Assembly: GCA_021397835.1 (NCBI GenBank)
Contig: JAJFZO010000609.1
Coordinates: 8,124,001 to 8,188,000 of the forward strand
DNA length: 64,000 nt
Direction of reading: 5' to 3'
Source of the DNA: Moringa oleifera
Lineage: Eukaryota > Streptophyta > Magnoliopsida > Brassicales > Moringaceae
Part shown: positions 50,518 through 63,945 of the stretch, piece by piece
How the letters are laid out: each line of letters begins with the position of its first letter
Position numbering within the stretch: the first letter of the stretch is position 1
Translations under genes and position numbers: made by a program
Notes under the pieces: generated by a model
Told to the model about the DNA's origin: nothing
Database searches by the model: none
Seen by the model: the letters and a program-made list of their open reading frames with translations, nothing else

Positions 50518-51425
50518 TCAAAACAGAAGAAAGGAATCGAAGCAAGTGAAGGAAGGCTCATCATCAAACAGAAACGCTGCACTGTAAGGAAGCACCAGTG
50601 GGGATTCTATGGGCTTATCATCAAAGAAAAATGTTGCATTGTCTGGAAGCAGTAATGGAGATTCTGGGTCATAGTTGAAGCTTCTTATATCCTCCATCCA
50701 CGTGCTTGAAACACTACTTTCTTTCTTCACTTCATTCTTTTCCTTCAATCCTGGAGTGTCTTCTTGTGTAATTGCGGTGCAAATTGGCTGAGAACTACTA
50801 AGGGGCAGGCGTTGCTTCTTCTTCTTCTTGTTGTTGTCTTCGTCTCTGTCCTTACTGCGGTTGGTGGATTCAGTCGCTCTCCTTTTGCCCAAGTGGCATT
50901 TCTTGTTCAAATGCGTATTCCAGTAGTTCTTCACTTCATTGTCCGTTCGACCAGGAAGCCGACCAGCTATCAGTGACCACCTGACAAGTAAACGAAGCCA
51001 AAATTAAGGCTTAAATTTTCTAATATTGAAAAACTTAGCAAACAAATTAAATAACCAAGACAAAGCCATGTATGTATATATGTAAGAACTGACCGGTTGC
51101 CAAGAAGCTTATGCATTCGGATAATAAGGTCTTCTTCCTCCTCAGACATACCACCCCGCTTCAAGTTGGGTCTCAGATAATTCTTCCATCTTAATCTGCA
51201 GCTCTTGCCTCCTCTCATCAAACCTGTAAGAAACATAATGTTGATTTGTCCTTAATGAAAACAAAGGATTTTCGTTCTCGAGGACATGTCTTTATTACCT
51301 GATCTCTCAGACACATCTGCCCAGTTGCCCTCACCATGAGTTTCAACATAGTTCTTCAAAATGATGTCTTCTTCTGGCTTCCACAAGCCCCTCTTCAGGT
51401 GTGGCTTCCGTTCTTTGGTCTCCAT
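50518..51425 (-). CDS. MYB82: R2R3-MYB transcription factor, MYB82-like, 3 exons, 239 aa
   Basis: Minus-strand exons are 51299-51425, 51094-51223 and 50518-50980; the intron positions are the two standard R2R3-MYB sites and phases close to 239 aa. The ATG (51423-51425) is chosen because the open frame upstream is a GA repeat without ATG. The R2 repeat carries Trp15, Trp35 and Trp55; in R3 the first Trp is replaced by Met68, with Trp87 and Trp106 present. The R3 motif DL-x2-R-x3-L-x6-L-x3-R (74-93) that binds R/B-like bHLH partners is complete. After the MYB domain come a basic KKKKK segment and an acidic tail with [13 protein letters not shown]. The repeats ([25 protein letters not shown]) and this tail point to MYB82, a nuclear factor that acts with bHLH/WD40 proteins in trichome formation in Arabidopsis. 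Orthology is supported by its RabGAP neighbour. Function in this species is inferred. Confidence 0.92.
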
Positions 51426-51520
51426 CTCTCTCTCTCTCTCCCTCTCTCTCTCACGCTTCACTACTCTTTCTTTTTATCACCGGGGATTCTTTTGGTAAAA
51501 AAAGGAGTGTAGTTTGAAAT

Positions 51521-51529
51521 GTTTATATA
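51521..51529 (-). promoter_or_regulatory. TATA box of the MYB gene
   Basis: The minus strand reads TATATAAAC about 96 bases upstream of the MYB ATG, followed by a leader ending in a GA repeat (51425-51450). Upstream, at about 51540-51565, GCAGGTG is repeated (GGTGCAGGTGCAGGTGCAG), giving several CANNTG E-box cores. Confidence 0.65.
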
Positions 51530-51530
51530 G

Positions 51531-54500
51531 CAGAAAAGGAGGTGCAGGTGCAGGTGCAGCTGGAGGTGTCATGTCCAGAAAAAGCAAGTTCATAGCATTC
51601 GTGCGTGGATAAACACTGTTGTTATTAAGCCGTCTCCAGGCCTAAAAGGAATGACGTGGGGACCCTCGTCTGCTTTTTCTTGACATGAAAGCAGAGCAGA
51701 ATCTCAGTTCACTTTCACTTTCTCCCCAGATTCGTGAGAGTGAGAGATATACACAGCTACTATAACACGTACACGTACGCTTCTCCATGGAGATATGTAT
51801 ACATATGTTATGCTTAGTGATGTAAAGGCGCTACAAGTGCTCATCGTCGGTGCTGTGTTATCTTTTTGACACGCTCGACGATGACCACTGGGGCTTAAGG
51901 CTGTGACAGATGAGTTGCCATGCATGTTAATGCCTCTCTCTGTCTCTCTCTCTCTCTCTGCCATATTCTGACTTCTGAGCTGTATTATTATTTGGGTTTT
52001 GTAGCTATTAACATCAACAAACAGTCATAAGGAAATCGCTCCAAGCACGAAGCAGTGTTCACCAGCCGAGAATGGTTGCTACTGAGATCATCCACATTCA
52101 TGCATGGGTTTCACTGTATCTTTCTTTTCATTTTTAATTTTCTCTTTTGGGTTTTCATCTGGGTTCATGATAGCAATGAATATTTAACTTTCAGTGAATG
52201 TTTTGCAGTTTGCATTTCTCTTATAATCAATATTTGAAAAATAAAGAAGAGTATCTCATTCATCCCTTTTTGACTGTCAGCTTTTTCATAATTCTATAAA
52301 AGAAACCCTGAAACTCTTATTCTCAAAATTGGACATTAATTTTCTCATTAACCCACTTGCCAAATGTGAATGGCTTATGGTTGCCATGGATGTAATTACA
52401 TGTACTCATAATTGAATTCAAAGGCAAATTTACGTTTGACAAGAAGGTCAAAGTAATAATTAGGGAGAAGAAGATAGTGGGAAAATTTGGTAGGGGGTCA
52501 AAGAGCAATGGCCGGTCTGATTTTAATTTGGGTGGGGGGGGTATTGCTATAGTGTTGCATATGTTCAGAAACCCATGAAAAGCATCACTATCCCAACAAT
52601 TCCAGCTTTTGTGTGTCCCACTACTTGGCCCATGCATACCTGGCACTGCATACTGCTTATTCTTTCTTTCCACTTTACCAACTTATTCTGATCATCCACA
52701 CATTATTGGGTTCTCATTGGACATTTAAGATCCGTAGAAATAACAGAGAGAGAGAGAGATGATGATTTGTTCATGAATGTGGAACAAAGGAAGTGTTAGG
52801 GTTTCTTTTTCAGTCATCTCTATGATATCTCACGAGGAACTTGCTGGCTTTTCTGAGGAGAGGAGCTATGATTTCTCTTCCTTTTGGTTTGGTTTTTCTT
52901 GCATATTAGAGGGTTTGTCTGATTTTCTTGTCCTAATAAAACAAAGTAACACACAATCATACTCCTCATCATTGACTGAGTAATACTTGTGATGGGGCTG
53001 AGTAACTCAGTCCTTCCCCCTTCCCACCAAAAGCTTCTTGCTGTTTGGTGCCATCCAGATGACCACGTACCCAGCACATACATCACACACAAATCCAAAC
53101 CCTAAAAGGATGCAATATCATTTCAGGAGATTCTCTGTCTATGTATTCATCTTTTGGGTACTCCTCATTTCATCCCAATTTGCTTCATATGCCTTAATTT
53201 GTTTTAAGTAATCAAACCCGGAATCTATTAGGGTCTTACAAAATAATATTTGTTTTATTAATTCAAATAATATAGATTATGCCAAAATGAGAGTTTGCTC
53301 TAAAAATATATTATCACCTTATGAAATATTATATCTAAACTTATATTGCATCAAAATCAAGTTACTGAATAATATCGATATTCAAAATAATCGATAGAAA
53401 TCTGTTAAGATTTTATAAGATATTATTCGTTTTAATCGTAATGATACAAATTTATAAAAAAATAAAATTATAATCCAAAAATCATCTCTATAGAACAGTA
53501 TATCCAAACTTGTATTGTACTTTATTAACAGATCTGTAATTAGTGTGAAACTGTAACGGAGCATCAAATATAGAAAAATTGTTTATACAACGATGCCTAT
53601 TTCTCTTTGAAATTTGTATTGGTACAATTTGAAAGATGCCAACCGAATGAAGAAATATATATAACATATACTTTGCTCAAAGGTTTTAAGGGAAAGCGAA
53701 ACTAAAGTTGTGGATAGAGTAAAACCCATTTGAATATGTAGATGGAAATGGTCAGAAAATGGCAGGAGTGGGGATGCAAATTATTCTCTTGTGGGTTGCT
53801 TTTTACAGTCATTATCACCATGCAAAGCCCCCCAACTCCATTAGCTACATGAGCACTAAGAAGTTGGAGATACATATAAGTGGTTGGAGAGCTGCTTGTA
53901 GACATAGAAATGACAGCTTTGTGTGCAAATCGATTCTTTGGTTTTAATTCCTCAACAACAGTGCTTCCCCTTTTGCAGACTGGATTAAATTAAAGCTGCA
54001 GCCAAATCTACTGCATGTTCCTATCTCCTACATTCTATATATGTCCACCACTAAACTATAGCTAGTTACCTAGCTAGGCTTCTCTTTAGTCATCAAATAT
54101 GTATCATCATGTCATATTAATTTGTTCATAAGTTACAAATACTATGAAGCTGTGTGTTGTCAATTTGATTTTTAATCAAAGATTAAATGATACCCAAGGT
54201 TGAGTTCTGTGAACTAATTTGCATCAATTTGTGTGTTTTGATTCTTGGAGCTTATGATGAACTATATATGGCTAAATTTGAGAGGAAGATATTATATAAG
54301 TTCTTGCTGCAGGATTGGAGAAATGTCTGAAACACTAGACAATTAATTAATCTTTAGTGGGTCCTATTCATCAGAGACCAAATATAACACGTTTAATTAA
54401 TGATCATTTAAGCAAATTAAATTAATCATGAAGAGGCCTTAATTATTCAAAAATTTAAATCATAAGCACTTTTGTTAGATATTAATGTTTGGTATGAATT

Positions 54501-56019
54501 ATTCTTAATTATGTGTAGATAATGTCTTCATGGTAGAATATTTTAACTCTCTTGTATATATAATATAAAATTAAAATTTTCTTTACTAGTTGATAGAAGG
54601 ATTTTGAAACAGAATTACTGCGATCTTATTAAATTATTAAGTAGATATTATATTCACATTAGATATATTTTTATAACGACGCATTCCATAGTTTTAAAAT
54701 TTATTTATAAAATGTAAAACATTAAAAAATTTAAACTATGAATAAATTATGCATATATAAATTGTGGACTAAATTAAAAAGTAAATTATGGACATAGAAC
54801 TAGGAAGTGAAGGGGAGAGTAAGGGACAAAAGTTCATTAATTTCAAAAAGGGCAGAATGTAATGTGATCAACTTTTAAGCTGGCATGTGTGTCTTCACTT
54901 TCTCATCATTTCCATAATCATACTTTCTCTCTCTCTCTCTCAGACAAATCACATTGAATTAATCTTCACAGCATCACCAATTACATTCAGATTTCCCCAC
55001 TGCTGATTTTTCTCTGCTCCTCCAATTGGAATTTTTGAAACCCTGTGGGGTCCTACTGGACAACATGGGTTTCAATTTCATGTCTTACCTCTTTGTAAAT
55101 TTAAAACACTAAAATTAAATATGAATTAATGTTTTGAGGCAAATACCTGATTAATTAAAATCTTACATAGATTATTTATATATATAATAATTTTGATAGG
55201 TTTTCTCATTGTGAATTTTATAAAGTATTATAACATTAATTACACCGATCAGGGACTCATATTTTTGAAAGATTTTTAAATTAAGATTTATAAAAAGATT
55301 TATCATTAACATGAAATTTTCGTTCAATAAATTTTATTTACTTTAAATTTTATGATTTTTTTCAGTAAAAATGATGATTATACTCTTATAAAGTTATTCA
55401 TTTTTTTATTAAAATATATGATTAAAGAAAAATATTTTAAAATAATTGTAAATATATCATCTTTATTTAGCTACTAAAAAAATCTTAATTTCAAACGTGT
55501 AATGTATAAGGTTACACAGGTATAATCATCGATCATTTCATGCATTAAAAAATTATGACTATAATAGTTAACATAATCTATGGGGCGGAAGTCTTATATT
55601 AAAAATATGTTAAAATATAAATTTTTTAGTTGATGTAATTTTTTATAAATTTAAATTTAAAATTTTTTATAAAATATAAGCATTCATGGTATAATTAACC
55701 TAATTTTATAAGTCTATACCATTGATTAATCAGACTCTTGGTAGCACATGTATTCAATTCATTTCAAATAGATCATATTATGGATGTTGAACTATTGTCT
55801 ACTAGTTTTTTATAAACACAAGAAAAATATATATATTAGGAGTAATATCCAGAGATAATAATTGAATTTAATTATGTACAATTTCACAGAGACGTTGACA
55901 CAAGTGATCCTCCTAATTTAAGGTTAGTCTTAACTGTAGTTTGCTAGTGAAATTACATCAATTTATGTTCTAAGTTATAAATTAATTTTCAATAGCCCTT
56001 TTCATCGAGAATATTATAT
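51531..56019. other. Gene-poor intergenic DNA
   Basis: Starts as the MYB upstream region; a CT repeat is at about 51932-51959. After about 53200 the sequence is mostly AT-rich. ORFs such as 52323-52673 (-) and 52777-52983 (+) have no recognisable domain. Nothing further can be supported. Confidence 0.55.
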
Positions 56020-59000
56020 TAAAACTTTAATTACTATCAAAAAAATTTAAGTTTGACAAAATATTACATGAAAGTTAAAAGATATAACAATCGACTAACG
56101 ATGAAATTTATCTGTCATAAAAATCTTTGTTACAAGAAAAACGATGACAAAATATACCATCGTAAAGCCATCGCAAACCTACAGATCTCAAAGACCTACA
56201 ATGGATCATTGCAAACAATTTTTTCACTAAGCTTAGTAGCTCGACGACATATGCCACGATTGTTAAATTAAGATATTCGGCAGTTGAATAGTATAATTTT
56301 ATGGTAAAAAGAATTTTTTTAGGTTATTTTTATCAATTAGCTCTTATAATAGGTTTTTAATTTATTACTTAGTCCAAAAATTATTTTAATATTATATTTA
56401 TTATATAATTTATAAATTCATAATAATTAATAAAAAATCTAAAATTAAATATTATATATATAAATGAAAAATTAATACATGGAAACATATTGTTTCGATT
56501 ATTTTAAAACAAGAAAAAAAAAGGATGTCACTATTATGATCAACCTTTGCATTAGGTAGAGTTATCAAATGGTGTTGAAGAGTATCAAAACGTCAGCCTC
56601 TCACAAATAATGCCTCAATATTGCAGATACATTGATTCATCTTGGCATCCTTCTCTTAAAAAAGCTCATTCATCTTGATCTTTAGCAGCTCAAAAACACA
56701 TACGATCCTGCTCTTCTTTCTATGATTTTACTCAACATTTTTCCATAACTTTCATCTGAGGGCGCATATATCTTCAATAGTTAGGTTGTTAATAGATCAT
56801 TCATTATTAGAACTTCCATTTAGATAGTATGTCAATGCTTAAGAGTCAAGTGCTTACACTTAATGTTTATTTTCTCCATCTATTACCTCATAGTAGACAT
56901 AAGCGTAGTTTACCTTAAGAGTTTTGAAAGATCCCTCCTAGAGTTGCAAAGTAAAGGCAACCAACTCCTCGATATGATCCTACAAGAGAAAAACTTACGT
57001 TAAGCAACATATTACTTAAATTGAGTTAAATAAGAAATATAATCAAGATTGTTAATTAAATATTAAGAAAACAAACTTATATATACTTGTTTGGAGTGCT
57101 CCTCAATGAATTGATCAAGGTTGAACTTCTTAGTATGAATTTGATTAAAAAGCTTCATAAGAGTTGGATCTCGATCTAACTCTTTTACTTGTAAATAAAA
57201 ATATAATAAATAAATATTGATAAGATGCACCATATGTAAGTAAAATTACATGTCATACCATACGTCAAAAATACTCGAGTAAAGGAATAAGGCCTCCATT
57301 ATATCGAGAAGGATCTAGCTCAAGTTCACTTATTTCCCTCTGTAGATTTTTTGAAGCCGGCCTCGCATTTTTCTTTGTATTTTAAGCAATTTCATTATCA
57401 CTGCTATTAATCCCATGTATGTTGTGGGACGAATTGAGGTTTATTTTTTGTCTTATATCGACAACATATATTAAATCAGCATATCACTTAGTAGTTTTAA
57501 CCTCCCAAAGGGCCTCTCATCATCGCATCTACTCTTCATCCCATATAAAATAATTCTATAAATATATATAATATTTTTTTTGCAAATAATTATACTTTAA
57601 ATTTCTCAAAGTAAAAGTTTTTAGTTTCTTGATAAATCGTCCACGTATACTTAAAAGGTCGACCTTCTCTTGGAATATATTATAAAACTTAATGGAACAT
57701 TTATTTGATGGCTCCATCATATCATGGAAGACAATAAACAAATCAAATACAATAAGAAAACTTATAAAGATAATGATACAAGTTGTAAAATCAATTATAA
57801 ATACTTACGTGTTGTTGGCTACATGAATAGGTTATGTAGTTGTAGTCTACCAACTCTCAAAGGTAGACATCCTTATAAGAGCAACCCTCTAGCAAAAACA
57901 TTTGGTGCTAATGCTACATGTGAAGCCACTAGTCCATTTATGACCTTTCTCATTTTAAGGGTACAAAAATGAAGATGATCGTGAACTATCAATACCATGA
58001 CCTCTCCCTATGGAGTTACATCATCTTCTTCGTTATCTCATCTAATTATGTTGACAAAGTTATATACAAAAACAAAACTTATCAAATTAAATTTGTCAAA
58101 TAAAACGTAATAGAAAATTTGGTTGTCTCCTCTAAAAAAATAAATTAAAATCCTTTGAAATTCATGTCAAAAATATAATATTTTAAAAATGACTTTCAAA
58201 AGTAGAGTAAATAGTTTAATAAATAGATATATAATATATAGTAACGAGATAAAAAAAATATTGATAAAAATCCCTAAAACTTGTTGATGTACCTAATTTA
58301 GTATCAAAGATAAATTTCTATAGAGATTTCTATAGTCTCCCCTAAAAAATAAAATGAACTATACTATTCAGGAATGTATATTTTTATGAAGCATATGCCA
58401 GATCATGGTTTATTTTATTTTTATAAAAAATTTTGGCTATATATCTCCATAATTCTTCAAGTACATGACTTATATAAGTTGGTATTTTTTTTAATCAAAA
58501 TTAACATGCACTAATATCCATTGATAGTACCTGGAGAACAATAAAGATATTACACGAAATTTTTAATAATGATCTATACATCATGTGCTACACATAAATG
58601 TCACATTCATAAACTGTTTAATATAAATAATTTAAGAATTATTAGTAAATAATTATTTCAATGCACGTGCGAAACACTTAAATTATAATAAAAATTTCAC
58701 AAATAATTCTCAAATAGCATCTAATAGAGTTATGTCTAAGACTAAACTAACCTTAGCATCATATTGGATCTCACAATATATAAAGTGAAACTCATATAAG
58801 CATATTAATTTAAAAAATTAATATACATATAAATTAAATTTTCTTACATTTATTTGTAATTTTCAACATACAATCAAATGTCAATTCAACAGTTATTCTT
58901 ACTTCAAAATAATGTTACCAAATGTCAACCTACAATAGTAATGTTCATCATACAACAAGTTTTCATTCTAAAAGGAAAAATTATATATGTTATATTTTGA

Positions 59001-59770
59001 AATATTCCATCAATACAGTTATATCAATTAAACTTACTAGTTTTAGCCCAAAAAAAAAAAAGACTCTGCTAAACTTCAAGAAAAAATGAAAACAAAATCA
59101 AATATACAAAGGAATAAGAGAGTTGATAGTCTAAACTCTTTAAGCTTTCACACAATGAACAAACTAATGAAAACCCAAACCATCAAAAAGATAAATATAG
59201 CTAAAAATGGGCATAAAAGGAAACAACACATACAAATTAGACCACAACATGCATAGTAAAACTTCAAAGCAAGAAAAGAAGAAAAAAATTGCAAATAAAG
59301 GTATATGTTAAGAGATGCTTTCGGTAGTGGGTATTGCTGGCAATGAGTGGCATCAACAATGATAAGGCAACCACGAGGATTGGACAAGGAGTTGGGAATA
59401 GTGTTACACGCATGGGCTGCATGTAGGGGTTGGGCGAGATAGTGGCAGCACCGGGTCAAGGTGACATGCAAGGTAGTCAGAAACTAATGCATATGGAAGT
59501 GGGCAATTGGGTCAAGTGGTGAAAAAGGAGAAAAGAAAGGAATGAAGGAGAACAGGGGGAAGGAAAACTAACCTTAGGGGTGCTAACGACGAACGCAAAA
59601 GTTCATCACTAAGTCCAAATTTGCTAAAATATTAAAATGCAAAAAAAAAAGTATGAAATATAAGTCTTAAGATAGAAGTTAAGTTCATCACTAAACCATT
59701 GCTAAATCAAAAAAAAAAAATTCTATCATAATTTTATCATTAATTCATTCCTAAGTAAGGATAGATATAA
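56020..59770 (-). mobile_element. Decayed CACTA-like DNA transposon (plant transposase PF03004-like remnant)
   Basis: On the minus strand about 56960-57480, translation with stops and frame jumps gives YADLIYVVDIRQKINLNSSH..., ...RPASKNLQREISELE..., and DPTLMKLFNQIHTKKFNLDQFIEEHSKQ. This order fits the plant transposase (Ptta/En/Spm) domain, including its 'F.. THT(K/R)K.G.F.(D/E)E' motif. Left flank 56080-56190 has repeated ATCG/CATCG-type motifs and the right flank has AAGTTCATCACTAA twice (about 59600 and 59683), suggesting subterminal repeats. No clear terminal inverted repeat or 3-base target duplication was found, so the ends are rough. Clearly inactive. Confidence 0.45.
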
Positions 59771-60359
59771 ATTCATTGTTATTTTGACATTTTTATGCTG
59801 CATATAACATGCAATGTGACACACGTAAAAAAAAATATATATTATAGTTAATATATTAATTAGTTTAAAAAATTATATTATAACTTAGTGTTTGAAAAAC
59901 TCACCTTAAAATCATACGGTTTTCTTGCAAGTGTGACAAATGTGTATTAAAAAAATAAAATTATTATTAAAAATTGTATTATAATTTGAGGTATTAATTA
60001 ACATAAATTTTTTAGCAAGTTGCATAATAACCTTGAATTACACTTTGCTATAAAAGGAGGATGAACTCCTAAATTCAAAAATCCATACAAAAAAAAAAAA
60101 AAGAACTAGGTGATAATTGTATGTAATTGCTATTTAAGCAAAGGAGTGATACATATTATACATAAGGAGTTATGGTTCATTGTGATCATGGTAAGATATT
60201 GTAAATTTTGAAAGTTATCCTAAGCAACCAATTAATAGGGTTAAGTCATAATTTTTATCTATCATAATATAAAAGTAGTTTAACTGAATGGATGAAAATT
60301 TTGAATTGATTCATTGATAATCAAAAATAAATTTTATCATAGAAAGAAAAGGTTTTATT
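59771..60359. other. AT-rich spacer between two mobile elements
   Basis: No ORF or motif recognised. A poly-A run (about 60089-60102) is present. Confidence 0.5.
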
Positions 60360-60669
60360 TGTAAAAGACAATGGCTGCTACATTTGCAGAGAAATTTTTC
60401 TAGGCTGCTTAAATAACAAACCTGAGCCTTATATGATGTATTTATATATAGGTCAAGATGTTACATTTTGCGTAGCTAATCTAATGAATAAATAGTACAG
60501 TTTGTACATCTCATTTTCCAAGCTAATGTATTATCTTTATAATTATGAATGTGGCTTGGGTTATTCCTTTTCTTTTGGGTCACGTTTATGATGATGTTGA
60601 GCCTTAATTTTCTTATGGGCCTTAGCCCATTGTGAGTATCCTTTGACAGTGCAACCTCCTTCGCTTTCA
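60360..60669 (-). repeat. Proposed 3' LTR of the copia element
   Basis: On the minus strand it starts TGAAAGCG directly after the polypurine tract AAAAGGGGA and could end ...TTTTACA at 60360, giving a TG...CA LTR of about 310 bases. It contains a TATA-like TATATATAAATAC (about 60440-60455), as expected of an LTR promoter. The matching 5' LTR is outside the window, so the left end is a proposal. Confidence 0.5.
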
Positions 60670-63600
60670 TCCCCTTTTAAATGAGAAAGGATCAACATCA
60701 CCTTGAGTTTGGATCGGAGAAGAAGAAATTGAGGTGTCGAGAGAGGCTTCACAAGGACATTGGGAATTTGTTCTTGAGATGGGGTGTAGTTAACTAGAGG
60801 TGACTGTTGGCAATCAAATCCCGAAAAAAAAATAAAGGTTAATTTTCACATGTTTAGTTTAGGAGGAAAAGATAAGATTGATAGCGAGGGTTTTCCCTTG
60901 GTTGTCACACCAAAGGATGACACGATGATGGAGAGGAGTCGAGTCTTTTAGATAAGATTTTGATCCAAATAATTTCAATGGCAGCATGGGCAAATGCATA
61001 ATACTTAGATTCAATGCTGGATTGGGCAATGAAGGGTTGCTTCTTAGAGCTCCAAGAGATGAGATTATTACCGAAAAAGATATATTATCCACTTATAAAG
61101 CATCGATCATCCAGGTAAAAAGCCCAACTAGCATTAAAAAAACCAATAAGCTAAAATTTTCAAGAAGGTTAATAAAGAAGGCCATAATGAGTGGTACCCA
61201 AGAGATATCAAAGAAATCTCTTATAATTTTGCTGATGTTTGAATTTGGGAGAGTGAAGAAATTAACTTAGTTTATTCACAACGAAGGAGATGTCGGGTCT
61301 GGTGACGGTTAGAACTAGAGGGATCCCATTAGGTAACAATATGCAGTGGGATTAGGCAAGAGAGAATCAGAATAAATAGAAAGTTAGGAACCTGAGAAGT
61401 AAGGTGTGAGATATGAATTTGAGAGATGAAAATCAAAGGAAGACAGGAGATTAGTGACGCATTTGGATTACATGAGAAAAAGATCTTTGAATGAATAATA
61501 ATCTTGAATGCCTAGAAGTAATGAATAAGTTCAATTTCTTGAGAATAAAGCGGGTATATAAGTTAAAGATGACTAATTGGATAAAGGAGAGGTTATCTCC
61601 AATAACAAGAATACCAACCATATATATAAGAATGTAGATGCGGTGTTTAGGTGTGATAAAAGAAAAGAAGGGGATTAGCCTTGGAGTGGGGAAACGCCTT
61701 TTAGAGAAGATGAATTTTGAGGTTATTAAACTGTTACCTGGAGAGTGTCACTTAGAAAGGCGTCATGGACATTAAATTGATGTAAGAGAGGACTAAAATT
61801 TGAAAAAAATCAATACTTAGAGTGTCTAGAATCATTTTGCAACAAGTTTGGCTTTGTGATGTTTAATGGAGCCATTAACTCAGTTCTAGCTTTAAACACC
61901 CATTTGTCACCAACGACTTATAGTTGAAAGATGGAGAGACTAAATCATATGTGTTCTTTTGTAGGAGAGCTTGAATTTCATCATGCATGGCAGCTTTTCA
62001 AGAAGAATTGGTAATAGCAACAAAAACAAAATTAGGAATGGGTTAAGCAACTTTATTAGAGGTAAGAAAAAGTTTAGGTTTAAAGATGTCAACCTTAGCT
62101 TTAGTGATCATGGGATGACTTGGTGAAGTTGTAGGATTAATGGTAATAGAGGGTGGGAAAAGGTGAGGAGATAGGCTAGAAAATCTGATAGAAGATGTAC
62201 GATAAGAGGTGGATGAAGGTTTCGAGGGTTTTAGAGTAGATGTATGTGTAAATAGAATAATGGGTAGTGGTGAAAGTGATGGTGTCGGTGATGAAGTAAA
62301 AGAAAGAACATCAAGAAAAGCATGTTGAGTGCCCCCATCACCACTATTGTTGGGGGTGATAGAAATAGAGGTAGGTGAAAAAGGAAAAGGAAAAAAAATG
62401 TCACTAATGCTAAGCAAAAGAGTTGCATGAGGGAATTTATTTTTATTAAAGATGACATACCTAGTGATGTAAAGACGTCTTCAAGTGCTAAGGCAATTGT
62501 AGCCTTTATATGAGGGATTATATAAAAAGATATTTGTGGACTTAAACTCCATCTTATGTGTATTATAGGAATGTAGGTGAGGATAGCATGCATAACTAAA
62601 AGTTCTAAGAAAGTTGTAGTTAAGTAGGTGATGGTATAGCTTCTCTAGAGGTGAAATGTTAGAAAAAATGGGTGTGGATAGTTTATTAAGTAGGTAAGCA
62701 GTAGTGTGAAAGTTTTCCCACAAGAAATCTAATGGTAAAGAAGCTTCGCTAAATAAAGTAAAACCTAGTTAAATGACATGCCAATGCTTTCCTCTGCATT
62801 CCATTTTATTAGTGAATGTGTGAGTAATGATGTCTCGTTGTGATACCATGTTCTTATGGAATGAAAGATCTACATTCACTTCTCTCCCTCCCAATCATAC
62901 TAAATTAATTTAATGGTAGTGTTTAACAGCTTTTCAACTTGGTTTTTTAAATGCATGAATAGTTGAATTGTATGAGGCTTGTCTTTAAATGGGTATATCG
63001 AAGTAAACCTAGTGAAATCATCCAGAAAATGGATGTAATATTTTGTAACCTTCTCTAGAGATGACATGAGATGGCGGCCACCACAAATCAATATTGATTA
63101 ATTCTAGTGGTGAAGTGGTTTTAGTGAAAGATAAAGTGAAGGGTAAGTTGTGGCTCACATTGATGGAGTGTTCTGAGTAGAGAGGATAATTTGTGTCAAT
63201 TCTTGAGAAAGCAGTACAAGATTTTTTTGAAAGTCTTAAACATATAATTTGATGAATATCGTAATTGTTTATACTATAACTCAATGTCTAAAGACATAAA
63301 ATTAGAAAACAGTGAGTTGGACTATCTGGACTCATCCTAGGAATAAAAAAAAAACTATTACCTTATTTTTTGTGGGCTAGATGGAGAAGACTCCCTGACA
63401 GTGGCAGGAGCAACTAATAGGTGAAAGAGAAACATCCCATCTTTAAGGTATCCTCTCAATAACGTTTTCTTAGTGGTCTAGTCCTTCACAAAGCAAAAAC
63501 TATTTTTAAAGGTAACAAAAATTTTATGATTTAAAATGAGCTTTGAAATGCTGATGAGAATTTTTGGTGTTTCAGTAATAATAAGGATATCTTTTAAATG

Positions 63601-63859
63601 CAAATGGATATTAGGTAGATATGTAGGTAAAATATTATGCCCTACGTGAGAGATGTTTCTAGCCTTACCATTTTCAACTACAAGTTTTTGTTTACTAATG
63701 TAATTTAACCCTAATGGCAGATTGTCTAGTACTGTAATGACATGATTTAAGACTTCACTATTAACATACCATTTTAGATTAGTGATGGAGTGGGTGTAGT
63801 CAAGGAATGCACTCTGATTTGAGCTACTATTGTATGTGTTTGAGTTGTCATTTACTTTT

Positions 63860-63945
63860 TAAGAATATTCCTCAAACTTGTACCAGCAGTTAGCAATAGC
63901 ATGACCTTGTTTAGTGCAAATCTAGCAAGTAAGTCTGGTGTTGCT
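63860..63945 (-). pseudogene. Copia gag zinc knuckle with in-frame stop
   Basis: The minus strand encodes C-*-I-C-T-K-Q-G-H-A-I-A-N-C-WYKFEE: spacing C-x2-C-x4-H-x4-C is kept, but the residue after the first Cys is a TAG stop (63922-63924). The usual residue there is Gln (CAG), so a single C-to-T change explains it. An Arg/Gly-rich stretch (NRGRTSGYGRGRSN) precedes the knuckle. Confidence 0.75.

Noticed and set aside
52323..52673. 116-codon minus-strand ORF upstream of the MYB gene
   Set aside because: No recognisable domain, no splice partners, and no microRNA-like hairpin found on inspection.
59148..59471. 107-codon minus-strand ORF
   Set aside because: Sits within the decayed CACTA-like region and has no domain; treated as chance.
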